A stretch of 56,648 nt of DNA from Lysinibacillus sphaericus OT4b.31. GTDB lineage: Bacteria; Bacillota; Bacilli; Bacillales_A; Planococcaceae. Positions 6,732 through 13,353 of this stretch are shown here, piece after piece. The position numbers were made by a program, and so were the translations under genes. The DNA lies in assembly GCF_000392615.1 (NCBI RefSeq), contig NZ_KB933398.1:4040374-4097021 (forward strand). The letters are read 5' to 3'. How positions within the stretch are numbered: position 1 is the stretch's first letter; the number at the start of each line of letters is the position of its first letter. The notes below the pieces were generated by a model. It was not told the DNA's origin. It searched no databases and saw only the letters and a list, made by a program, of their open reading frames with translations.

Positions 6732-9071
6732 TCAAATTTGAATGAGGCTTTCCTGCAAAGCGTTGTGCAAAAATGGGCTCGGTTCACCTACGCTATAAAG
6801 CTGCAAATCATGCATCGCTCTGGTGCAGGCAGTATAGAAAACTCTGCGCAGGCTCTCATCACCATATATTAGCTCCGATGCATCATAGATGATGACAGCT
6901 TCGAATTCGATGCCTTTGGATAAATACGATGGAATGATAACAACTCCTTGTTCATACTCAGGTGAGCCATTTTTTATGAGCTTAATATCTTCAATATTGG
7001 ATAAGGCTTCATAAGCACGCTTGCTTTCCTCGGCTGATTTGCATATTATGGCAATACTATTATAGCCATGTCTTTGCAAATCTTCGACTTTAGACGCAAT
7101 GCAGCGGTGTAATTCTGCTCGATTAGACAATTGTGTCAGCACAGGCACCCCGCCATCACGTTCGAAAGGAACAATCTGTTCGCCGTTAGGGACTAGTTTA
7201 CGTGTAAATTCGATGATCGGCTTTGTGGAACGGTAACTGCGCGTCATGTTGATTATTTCCGTTTCATCCTGTCCGTATATACTGCTAAGGATGTGAAAAT
7301 CCGCCATTTCACTGGCATGTGCGAAAATCGCCTGATTAAAATCACCTAGCACAGTCATCCTCGCAGAAGGAAACAATCGCTTTAAAAACTCAAATTGAAA
7401 TGGTGAGTAGTCCTGCGCCTCGTCAACAAGTATGTGCTTTATCGAACGATTTGTCTGAAAACCTTGGATCAACTCTTTCATAAATAAAAACGGAGTAGCA
7501 TCTTCGTAAAATAATTTGCCTTCGTCTAGCATTTCTAACGTCACTTGACAAATATCCTCCCACTCTGCGGGTGTTTCCCCCTCTATCCACTGTTTGATCT
7601 GCACGGGATCTGCAAAAAGCTGCTTGTAAATCTCCTTAATGTCGATAAAATGAAACGCTTGGATTCGTTTTCGCAACGACTTCAATTTATGATGAACAAT
7701 CAATCGTACAAGTGTTTCAGGTTCCATCTCATAATCAGCAATCGCTTCTCCTTCAAAGCCTCGCTTTTTCGCTAAGTAGGTATGTGCCTTATGGTAATCC
7801 TCGTTGCTAAGCAGCTCAATTTCTTCCTGTACCCACGGCTTCGTCCGTTCGATTTTTTCGGCTTCTTTAATTTGCTGTATGAGCCATTCCTTTAACTTTT
7901 CAAGTCTATTATGGAAGTTGATCGAGGTGTCGCTGTTATAAAATCTTTCTACAATTTGTTGGGCGGTAACAATCGGCTTTCCTCTGAAGTTAATGCCCTT
8001 GAATAGCATGCCATTTAACTCAAGCGACTTTCTGTAGGACTTGATGACCTCAAAAAAACGGCTAGATGCTTTGAATCGGATGCCCGTCACTCTTGACCTG
8101 TGCGCAGGAGTATTCACTGCAGTTAAAACATATTCTAATTGCTCGTAGGAATTTTCAACCTGAAACTTTTTACTTAGCCGATGATCCAAGTATTCCTGAA
8201 ATGTAACCTGCTGCATATTTTCTTCGCCGAGTTCCGGTAGTACATTGGACACATAACTGTTGAACATTGAATTAGGTGAAAATAAAATAATTTGATCTGC
8301 ATTCAGACTATCTCGATATTTGTAGAGCAAATATGCAATTCGCTGTAAAGCGGCAGATGTCTTACCACTGCCAGCTGCACCGTGAACAATGAGCAGCCTC
8401 CTGTGGTCATGACGGATAATCCGGTTTTGCTCCTGTTGAATAGTAGCTACTATACTGTGCATATGTTTGTCTGTACCTTGACCAAGAACCTGCTGTAAAA
8501 TCTCGTCTCCAATAGTGAGACTGGTATCGAACATAGATTGAAGAACACCTCCGCGGATAAGATATTGCCACTTCTTCTCCAACTTCCCTTGGATTATGCC
8601 TCCTCCTGGTGTTGCATACTGGGCAGGACCGGGCTGGTAATCGTAATAGACACTGGAGATAGGTGATCTCCAGTCGTAAATAAGGAAATCTTCGCCACTT
8701 TTATCCATAAGCGAAGAGATTCCAATATAGATTTGTTCCTGAGATGACATTCCCTCTTCTATGAAATCTATTCGGCCAAAGTAAGGAACCTTCTGCATAC
8801 GGTGCAGCGTAGATAATCTCTTAGATGCATGTTTGTGGGTGCTTTGGCTTACGGACAGTGCTTGTGCTTCTTGTCTTAAGCCGATGACAGTCTCAAGAAA
8901 ATCGTCGAAGGTATCCATGTTCACCTTAATTTCATCCCAAAAATGTTTGCGAATATTGACCACTTCGTTCTTGCGCTGCGAAGTTTCTTCCTTCAATCTG
9001 CTAATTTGCTCTGTAATGGTCTCCATTACATTGTCCACTCGTTTTTGCTCCTGCTGAAACTCCGAATTCAT
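6732..9071 (-). CDS. helD: HelD-type SF1 helicase-like ATPase (RNA polymerase recycling)
   Basis: This 779-residue UvrD/Rep-like protein of the HelD family binds RNA polymerase and uses ATP to free stalled or post-termination enzyme from nucleic acid. The N-terminal 90 residues form a charged coiled coil, as in HelD, where that arm enters the secondary channel. Walker A (GAAGSGKTSAALQRIAYLLY) is at about residues 231-250, the DEAQ box (VDEAQDYSPFQF) is in the middle, and SKGIEFEAVIIYDA is near the C-terminus. The length matches Bacillus HelD. An in-frame GTG three codons upstream overlaps the AAGGAG site, so the ATG eight bases after it is chosen. The gene sits in the accessory region between two att-like sequences. 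Confidence 0.85.
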   Translation of the reverse strand: MNSEFQQEQKRVDNVMETITEQISRLKEETSQRKNEVVNIRKHFWDEIKVNMDTFDDFLETVIGLRQEAQALSVSQSTHKHASKRLSTLHRMQKVPYFGRIDFIEEGMSSQEQIYIGISSLMDKSGEDFLIYDWRSPISSVYYDYQPGPAQYATPGGGIIQGKLEKKWQYLIRGGVLQSMFDTSLTIGDEILQQVLGQGTDKHMHSIVATIQQEQNRIIRHDHRRLLIVHGAAGSGKTSAALQRIAYLLYKYRDSLNADQIILFSPNSMFNSYVSNVLPELGEENMQQVTFQEYLDHRLSKKFQVENSYEQLEYVLTAVNTPAHRSRVTGIRFKASSRFFEVIKSYRKSLELNGMLFKGINFRGKPIVTAQQIVERFYNSDTSINFHNRLEKLKEWLIQQIKEAEKIERTKPWVQEEIELLSNEDYHKAHTYLAKKRGFEGEAIADYEMEPETLVRLIVHHKLKSLRKRIQAFHFIDIKEIYKQLFADPVQIKQWIEGETPAEWEDICQVTLEMLDEGKLFYEDATPFLFMKELIQGFQTNRSIKHILVDEAQDYSPFQFEFLKRLFPSARMTVLGDFNQAIFAHASEMADFHILSSIYGQDETEIINMTRSYRSTKPIIEFTRKLVPNGEQIVPFERDGGVPVLTQLSNRAELHRCIASKVEDLQRHGYNSIAIICKSAEESKRAYEALSNIEDIKLIKNGSPEYEQGVVIIPSYLSKGIEFEAVIIYDASELIYGDESLRRVFYTACTRAMHDLQLYSVGEPSPFLHNALQESLIQI

Positions 9072-9104
9072 AGCATTCACTCCTTAAAAATATAAATGTA
9101 GGGG

Positions 9105-9133
9105 TTGACTAAAGAAAAAAAATACTCTATAAT
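9105..9133 (+). promoter_or_regulatory. Consensus-like promoter with no downstream gene
   Basis: TTGACT at 9105-9110, a 17-base spacer and TATAAT at 9128-9133 form a near-consensus sigma-A promoter on the plus strand. No plus-strand coding sequence follows before two hairpin terminators at 9262-9355. Confidence 0.6.
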
Positions 9134-9139
9134 TAAAAT

Positions 9140-9302
9140 AGGGATAATATACTCTTTTCATTTATATAGTGTCTATCTATATAAATTTACCACGGGTTCA
9201 CATTTTTTTCAATGTATTGGACCTGATTTCTATTTCTATAATTAAACATATATATAAATGTAAAAACACTCCTATAAAGCGGCATTTAGGGGTGTTTTTT
9301 AA
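9140..9302 (+). ncRNA. Candidate small RNA between helD and the cupin gene
   Basis: The unit is inferred only from the promoter at 9105-9133 and the hairpin with a T run ending near 9302, giving a transcript of about 160 nucleotides. The sequence is AT-rich, and the ATG examined at 9212 is followed by a stop after three codons. No known RNA family was recognised. Its promoter lies about 35 bp upstream of the divergent helD start, so it could affect helD expression. Confidence 0.35.
9262..9302. terminator. Hairpin terminator 1 between helD and the cupin gene
   Basis: Arms of about 13-15 bp with one mismatch and a small bulge (AAAAACACTCCTA with TAGGGGTGTTTTT, overlapping at the loop) are flanked by A and T runs, so it may act in both directions. 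Confidence 0.6.
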
Positions 9303-9318
9303 TATCTGCTTATTACTA

Positions 9319-9355
9319 AAAAAGCATCGTTCTAAAATCTAGAACGATGCTTTTT
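9319..9355. terminator. Perfect hairpin terminator 2
   Basis: A 16-bp perfect stem (9319-9334 with 9340-9355) with a five-base loop and terminal A and T runs lies downstream of the cupin gene on the minus strand and next to the att-like site. Confidence 0.75.
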
Positions 9356-9365
9356 CTATGTTTTG

Positions 9366-9395
9366 TATAAACCTCACTTACTTATGATACGGTTC
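9366..9395. other. rlmH-end-like (SCC att-like) sequence, copy 2
   Basis: On the minus strand this sequence encodes the tail EPYHK and a TAA stop, then the same bases that follow rlmH. Over 30 bases it matches 12437-12466 at 27 positions. The core ACCGTATCATAAGTAA resembles the att sites used by staphylococcal cassette chromosome elements at the 3' end of rlmH. It lies 3.07 kb from rlmH in the same orientation. Confidence 0.6.
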
Positions 9396-9444
9396 TTTGT
9401 GATACTAGTAACAAACACCAGATTCAAGTAGCATTGGCTGCTGT

Positions 9445-9783
9445 TTATTCGGACTCAGTACCGCCAGAGTTTACTGCGCCTTTAGGCTCCACCAACATGA
9501 TATGGCATTCCTTTTCGGCGAAAGGCTTTTGTTCGGCTCCTCCTGGAACAATAAACATCTCTCCCTTGGAAATTTTCACCTGACCATCACGAAAAGCAAT
9601 GAACATTTCTCCTTCGAGCACAATAAATACCTTATCGGCGCCTTGATGCTCGTGCCATATAAAGTCACCAGCAATCTTAACCAGTTTGAATTGAAAATCA
9701 TTTATTTCACCAACGACTTTCGGAGACCAGAGCTCGCTTAATTGAGATAGATTCTCATTGATATTAATAACTTGGTAATGCAT
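9445..9783 (-). CDS. Small cupin-domain protein
   Basis: This 112-residue single-domain cupin has the two conserved motifs. The first reads GDFIWHEHQGADKVFIVLEGE, with metal-ligand candidates His, His and Glu. The second reads GEMFIVPGGAEQKPFA, in which the usual last His of PxGxxHxP is replaced by Glu. Such proteins are often sugar or metabolite binders or isomerases, and the substrate is unknown. The second ATG (MHYQV) is eight bases from AAGGAG and is preferred to the first, which nearly touches it. It is 29 bases downstream of the siderophore-binding lipoprotein gene and could be co-transcribed with it. Confidence 0.8.
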   Translation of the reverse strand: MHYQVININENLSQLSELWSPKVVGEINDFQFKLVKIAGDFIWHEHQGADKVFIVLEGEMFIAFRDGQVKISKGEMFIVPGGAEQKPFAEKECHIMLVEPKGAVNSGGTESE

Positions 9784-9811
9784 ATTCATCTCTCCTTATT
9801 TTTTCGACTTT

Positions 9812-10795
9812 TTAGAATTTGTGCAGGGCATCTGTTATATTTTGCAAAGCGTATTCAATAGCTAATGGGCCACCAGTAATAGCAGAAGTGTCCATTAAAT
9901 GGACATTACCTTTCTTTACGGCATTTAGATTATTCCATACATTACTTTGTTTTAAGTCATTCATTAATTCTTCTTTTTTTGTAATGTCACCTATAAGGAA
10001 AATATGGTCTGCTTGAACAGTTGAAATTCCTTCAAACGTAGTAAATTTATTATTATTACCTTTTAATGTATCATCTGGTGTAAGCCCCAGTCCCTTTTCT
10101 TTATCAAACGCAAGTGTATAAACAGGATTTGCTTCCCCTAGAACATTAAAAGTTTTTCCATCCCAAGACAATATAAGTGCTACTGACTCTCCATGAATCG
10201 GCTTTAATGCTTCACGCCTAGCTGTGATTTCTTTCATCATTTTATCAATTACTTTTTCCGCTTCGTTTTCCTTTCCAATAATCTCAGCCACTGTACGGAG
10301 TCCATATTGCCAATTTTCATAGATATCCTTGGATTTTAACGTAATGACTGGCGCAACTTTTTCTAGTGAATCATACAATTTTTCATGATGTTCTGTTGCT
10401 AAAATATAATCAGGCTCAGTAGATAGCATTTTTTCAATACTAGGAGACAATTTATCTCCTAATTCTTCAGCTGAATCCAATTTTCCTTCTAAATAAGATA
10501 AAGAAGATAGATACTCTTTTTCAGTAGTAGCAGCAGGTGGCTCACCTAATGCAACTAATATTTCAGGATAAAAATACCATAGCGAGTCCACTTTTTCTGG
10601 CTTTTTCTCGATAATAATTTCTTTACCTAAGGCATCCTTAAATGTTCTTGGCCAATCAGTTGCATCTACATTAACTGCTGATGTAGATACGCCTTCTATA
10701 GTTGATCCTTTATTTTCAGCAGATGTTTCATTACAACCTGCTAGTATGCCTGCTAATAATAGCATTGAGATTAGCAGGCCTTTAATCTTTAGCAT
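9812..10795 (-). CDS. Iron-siderophore ABC transporter substrate-binding lipoprotein
   Basis: This 327-residue lipoprotein belongs to the FecB/FhuD class of periplasmic-type binding proteins. After the start (MLKIKG) come a hydrophobic stretch and the lipobox LAGC, so the mature protein would be anchored on the outer face of the membrane. Family segments include WPRTFKDALGKEIIIEKKPEKV, EPDYILATEHHEKLYDSLEKVAPV and the C-terminal WNNLNAVKKGNVHLMD. An ATG six codons upstream overlaps the GGAGGAA site, so the downstream ATG is chosen. The AraC gene immediately upstream probably senses the same ligand. No permease or ATPase partner is in the window, so it must use one encoded elsewhere or be a relic. 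Confidence 0.88.
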   Translation of the reverse strand: MLKIKGLLISMLLLAGILAGCNETSAENKGSTIEGVSTSAVNVDATDWPRTFKDALGKEIIIEKKPEKVDSLWYFYPEILVALGEPPAATTEKEYLSSLSYLEGKLDSAEELGDKLSPSIEKMLSTEPDYILATEHHEKLYDSLEKVAPVITLKSKDIYENWQYGLRTVAEIIGKENEAEKVIDKMMKEITARREALKPIHGESVALILSWDGKTFNVLGEANPVYTLAFDKEKGLGLTPDDTLKGNNNKFTTFEGISTVQADHIFLIGDITKKEELMNDLKQSNVWNNLNAVKKGNVHLMDTSAITGGPLAIEYALQNITDALHKF

Positions 10796-10881
10796 ACGAA
10801 ATTCCTCCAACATATTATTTTCTTTGGTATGTCATTAGTATAGTAAAGTAATTTTTAGATTAGAATGGATGCTTGTTGAAA

Positions 10882-11712
10882 TTAGCATGGATTATTGATG
10901 AACTTCTCTCGATATTCAGTAGGAGAAATACCAAATTGTTTCTTGAACACCCTACTAAAATAAAAGGGGTCAGCAATTCCAACAGTTTGCGCAATTTGTT
11001 GTACAGGTGCATCACTTGTAAATAGCATTTCTTGCGCCATGTTTATACGATATTTTAATAAATATTCTGAAGGTCCCATACCTGCATGTCTTCTAAATAC
11101 ATACGAAAGTCGATTTCGATTAACGTTATTTTGTTCTGCAAGTGATGTTATTGTAAGGCTTTGATAATAGTATTCATGAATATAATTAGATACCCGTTCG
11201 AATAAAGTATGTGATTCACAGCAGCTTTTTTGCCTATTAACAACACATAATAAGGCTTCATTCAGTACCTCGCGAAACAGCATTTCGGTCTGAAACATCG
11301 AAATGCCTCCACGCTGATTATATACATGCCAAAGACGCATAATTAATTCGATAAGACGAGGAGATTGTCCTGTTGGTAATTCAAAATGCTGATGAGAAAA
11401 GCTTGACTCTTCTAGTTCTGAATTACATATCCGATATAAAACAAGTATATATTCCCAATTGGTGTTACCAAAAATTTCTTGAGCTAGTTTCATTTTTGCA
11501 CCCCCATGCACAACTTTTCCTGGCGAAAGGATATAAGGCGTGCCATTAAATTGAAATTGTGTCTTTCCTGTAAGTGGAAAAACAAATCCAGGAAAAGAAT
11601 CTGTATAGTCAGCGTAAGGCACACCTGAATTTCTAGCATATCGATATACTCCTTCTACTTGAAAAGGAGTGTGTGCTAAATGCTCTGCTAACTGATTAAC
11701 ATCGATTTTCAC
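10882..11712 (-). CDS. AraC-family transcriptional regulator
   Basis: This 276-residue regulator has an N-terminal cupin-like ligand domain (residues 1-160, with the run of beta-rich segments FVFPLTGKTQFQFNG). A C-terminal AraC DNA-binding domain carries two helix-turn-helix motifs (LTITSLAEQNNVNRNRLSYVF and APVQQIAQTVGIADPFYFSRVF) and ends in the typical GISPTEYREKF. The start is GTG with GAGG eight bases before. It is the same type as the AraC half of the 4481-6400 ORF, paired with its own binding protein 86 bases downstream, and is likely an activator of that lipoprotein gene. Confidence 0.88.
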   Translation of the reverse strand: MKIDVNQLAEHLAHTPFQVEGVYRYARNSGVPYADYTDSFPGFVFPLTGKTQFQFNGTPYILSPGKVVHGGAKMKLAQEIFGNTNWEYILVLYRICNSELEESSFSHQHFELPTGQSPRLIELIMRLWHVYNQRGGISMFQTEMLFREVLNEALLCVVNRQKSCCESHTLFERVSNYIHEYYYQSLTITSLAEQNNVNRNRLSYVFRRHAGMGPSEYLLKYRINMAQEMLFTSDAPVQQIAQTVGIADPFYFSRVFKKQFGISPTEYREKFINNPC

Positions 11713-11722
11713 ATTGCATACC

Positions 11723-11931
11723 TCATTTCAATAATAGTTTGCCGGTAATCTCGAGATCATCATTGTACATCCTGTGCAGCTCTTGACCACAAACAGCACA
11801 TACGATTCAACAAGCTACTGTTCAAGCTAGAAGGCATTGGCATCGAGAACCGATTTTAAGGTCAGTTCCCCTTCCTCTTCACATATCCCCTGAACTATGG
11901 ATTGAGCCATTTCTTCTATATTGCTCATCAT
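11723..11931 (-). pseudogene. Frameshifted fragment of unknown protein
   Basis: The minus strand starts with MMSNIEEMAQSIVQGICEEE and stops after LKSVLDANAF. The following bases continue in another frame as CAVCGQELHRMYNDDLEITG, giving a CxxC plus H pattern like a zinc-ribbon segment. The pattern suggests the decayed N-terminus of a transposase of the UPF0236/ISLre2 type, but I cannot confirm that. It ends inside the leader of the AraC gene. Confidence 0.4.
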
Positions 11932-12061
11932 GCTGCTATGAATCTATCTATTAGCGGCCATAATCCGAGTCTCTTCCTTTAACTGGCTCGGATTCAATCA
12001 AAAATCTGCGGCTGAAATGCGGAAAGGTGGGCATGAAGACTCTCGCCTATTTTTACATTAT

Positions 12062-12083
12062 CGATAATGATTATCATTGTCAA
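12062..12083 (-). promoter_or_regulatory. Orphan Fur-box promoter
   Basis: CGATAATGATTATCA (12062-12076) matches the Fur core with one change. On the minus strand a perfect TTGACA (12083-12078) abuts it and a weak -10 (TAATGT) follows after 17 bases. The promoter points into the decayed fragment and, further on, the AraC gene 350 bases away. Confidence 0.5.
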
Positions 12084-12098
12084 TCTATGACTAAGAAG

Positions 12099-12436
12099 AG
12101 GCTGAGACAAAACCCCAATAACAGGAAAATATAGTACAAAGCTTTCAGAAGAAAAAACAGGGGTTGCCATCTATCGACAACGAAAAATCAATGTAGAACC
12201 CGTTTTTGGATTCTTGATGGCTAATTTGCGTCTCGCTCTTCTCTGCCAGTGGAAAATCAAATGTTGAAAACGAAGTAGACCTTGCATTAATGGTGGTCAA
12301 TCTCCAAAAATACACGGGTATCCACAGAGAAATAGGGTAGAGAAAATGGGAGAACTCATTGAATCCAGAAAAAAAGAGAACTCGAATGACATCGAATTCT
12401 CTTTTTCTTGACTATCAGCTAGTTATGTCCCAGCCT
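12099..12436 (+). mobile_element. IS1182-like remnant with both inverted repeats
   Basis: The ends are imperfect inverted repeats (AGGCTGAGACAAAAC at 12099 and GTTATGTCCCAGCCT at 12422-12436). Inside is only the C-terminal end of a DDE transposase. At 338 bp it is an internally deleted element that could be mobilised only in trans. Its right end lies one base from the conserved sequence following rlmH. Confidence 0.7.
12145..12340 (+). pseudogene. IS1182-type transposase C-terminal fragment, frameshifted
   Basis: The plus strand reads GVAIYRQRKINVEPVFGFLM, then a frameshift near 12263, then NVENEVDLALMVVNLQKYTG and a stop at 12340. These are the hallmark C-terminal segments of IS1182-family DDE transposases (the QRK-VEP-FGFLK and E-ALMA-NL-KY patterns). 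The N-terminal catalytic part is absent. Confidence 0.75.
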
Positions 12437-12466
12437 TATAAACCTCATTTACTTATGATAAGGCTC
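12437..12466. other. rlmH 3' end with SCC att-like core, copy 1
   Basis: The last codons of rlmH (EPYHK, stop) and the bases after the stop form the reference att-like site. On the minus strand it reads GAGCCTTATCATAAGTAA. SCC elements integrate at this position of rlmH in staphylococci. Copies are at 9366-9395 and, weaker, at 6583-6606. Confidence 0.55.
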
Positions 12467-12928
12467 GCCCTTCATAATTCTAAAGCTTCTATAAATTTGC
12501 TCGATCAACACAAGCTTCATCAGCTGATGGGGCAATGTCATTTTGCCAAATGATTGCTTTTCGTCGGCACGCTTCAATACATCGTCGTGTAAGCCGAGAG
12601 AGCCACCTATTACAAAGGCGATTTTACTTTTCCCATACGTCATTAATGACTCAATATCTGCAGCCATTTCTTCGGAAGTTTTCATCTTGCCGTTGATGGC
12701 AAGGGCAATCACATATGTGTCTGGACCAACTTTAGAAAGTATACGCTCGCCTTCTTTTTTCTTGACGATTTCCATTTCCGCATCGCTTAGCTGCTCGGGT
12801 GCTTTTTCGTCTGGCACTTCAATTACATCCATCTTTGCGTAGCTACCTAGACGCTTTATGTACTCGTCGATTCCCATTTTTAAATACTTTTCTTTTAGTT
12901 TCCCGACTGATACAATCGTTATATTCAC
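12449..12928 (-). CDS. rlmH: 23S rRNA (pseudouridine-1915-N3)-methyltransferase RlmH
   Basis: This SPOUT-class methyltransferase modifies pseudouridine 1915 in helix 69 of 23S rRNA on the assembled ribosome. The protein is 159 residues, the normal length. It starts [15 protein letters not shown] and shows [18 protein letters not shown] (the AdoMet-binding knot region), [20 protein letters not shown] and the C-terminal GEPYHK. It is the conserved left end of the walRKHIJ neighbourhood and the site of the SCC-like repeats. DnaA boxes lie directly upstream of its start. Confidence 0.97.
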   Translation of the reverse strand: MNITIVSVGKLKEKYLKMGIDEYIKRLGSYAKMDVIEVPDEKAPEQLSDAEMEIVKKKEGERILSKVGPDTYVIALAINGKMKTSEEMAADIESLMTYGKSKIAFVIGGSLGLHDDVLKRADEKQSFGKMTLPHQLMKLVLIEQIYRSFRIMKGEPYHK

Positions 12929-13018
12929 ACGTTATCCACCTTTACAATTCATTTACAAACAACTTATCCACAAAAGTTATCAACATATCCACAAACACTT
13001 CCTATATATTGTGTAAAG

Positions 13019-13183
13019 TTATTTCCTTGATACAATATATTCTGCTGGCTGTTCACAGTAGTTGCATTTTGTGGATAACTTTTTACCCTCTTCGATTTTA
13101 TCCATAATTGGGAATACTTTTTGCTCTGCCACGAACATGTCTAAAGCGTGTTCTATATGCTTTTCACAGCTGTATTTTTCCAT
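13019..13183 (-). CDS. CxxH/CxxC small zinc-finger-like protein
   Basis: This 54-residue protein begins MEKYSCEKHIEHALDMFV and ends with CNYCEQPAEYIVS. The C-x2-H and C-x2-C pairs probably bind zinc. The family (CxxH/CxxC protein, BA_5709 type) is a recurrent neighbour of rlmH in Bacillales and has no known function. The start with AAGGAG ten bases upstream is preferred to an in-frame ATG 12 codons earlier. Confidence 0.8.
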   Translation of the reverse strand: MEKYSCEKHIEHALDMFVAEQKVFPIMDKIEEGKKLSTKCNYCEQPAEYIVSRK

Positions 13184-13271
13184 TTTTACTTGACTCCTTA
13201 TTTTCCGAAATTTCCACAAACTTATTCACAAATCAGTCTATGTTATCCACAATCTATTGTAACAAAGGAAA

Positions 13272-13310
13272 AGCGAGTAGGAAAGAAAAGGCTTTCTTCC
13301 ACTACTCGCT
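13272..13310 (-). terminator. Terminator downstream of the HtrA-like gene
   Basis: Outer arms AGCGAGTAG and CTACTCGCT enclose a second paired segment (GAAAG with CTTTC). On the minus strand a pyrimidine-rich T run follows. It sits 44 bases past the stop codon of the protease gene. Confidence 0.7.
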
Positions 13311-13353
13311 GTGTAAAGTTTCTATTCACAATTTTCTAGTTATCCACATCACT

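Larger units (their letters stand above)
11713..12098. other. Decayed region between AraC and the IS remnant
   Basis: There is no intact gene here. It contains a frameshifted coding fragment (11723-11931) and a Fur-box promoter (12062-12083) that no longer has an obvious intact target next to it. Confidence 0.5.
12932..13348. promoter_or_regulatory. DnaA-box cluster around rlmH and the CxxH gene
   Basis: Four exact 9-mers occur: TTATCCACA at 12964, 13243 and 13340, and its complement at 13070. One-mismatch boxes are at 12932 (TTATCCACC), 12985 (ATATCCACA) and 13222 (TTATTCACA). The cluster spans about 420 bp and lies 33 kb from dnaA. Some boxes are intergenic and one is within the CxxH coding sequence. 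Confidence 0.7.

Noticed and set aside
12359..12553. Plus-strand open frame across the IS end and rlmH
   Set aside because: It spans the IS terminal repeat and the antisense of rlmH, with no ribosome binding site. It is spurious.
12799..13107. Plus-strand open frames around 12.8-13.4 kb
   Set aside because: They run antisense to rlmH and the CxxH gene through the DnaA-box cluster. There is no coding signature.
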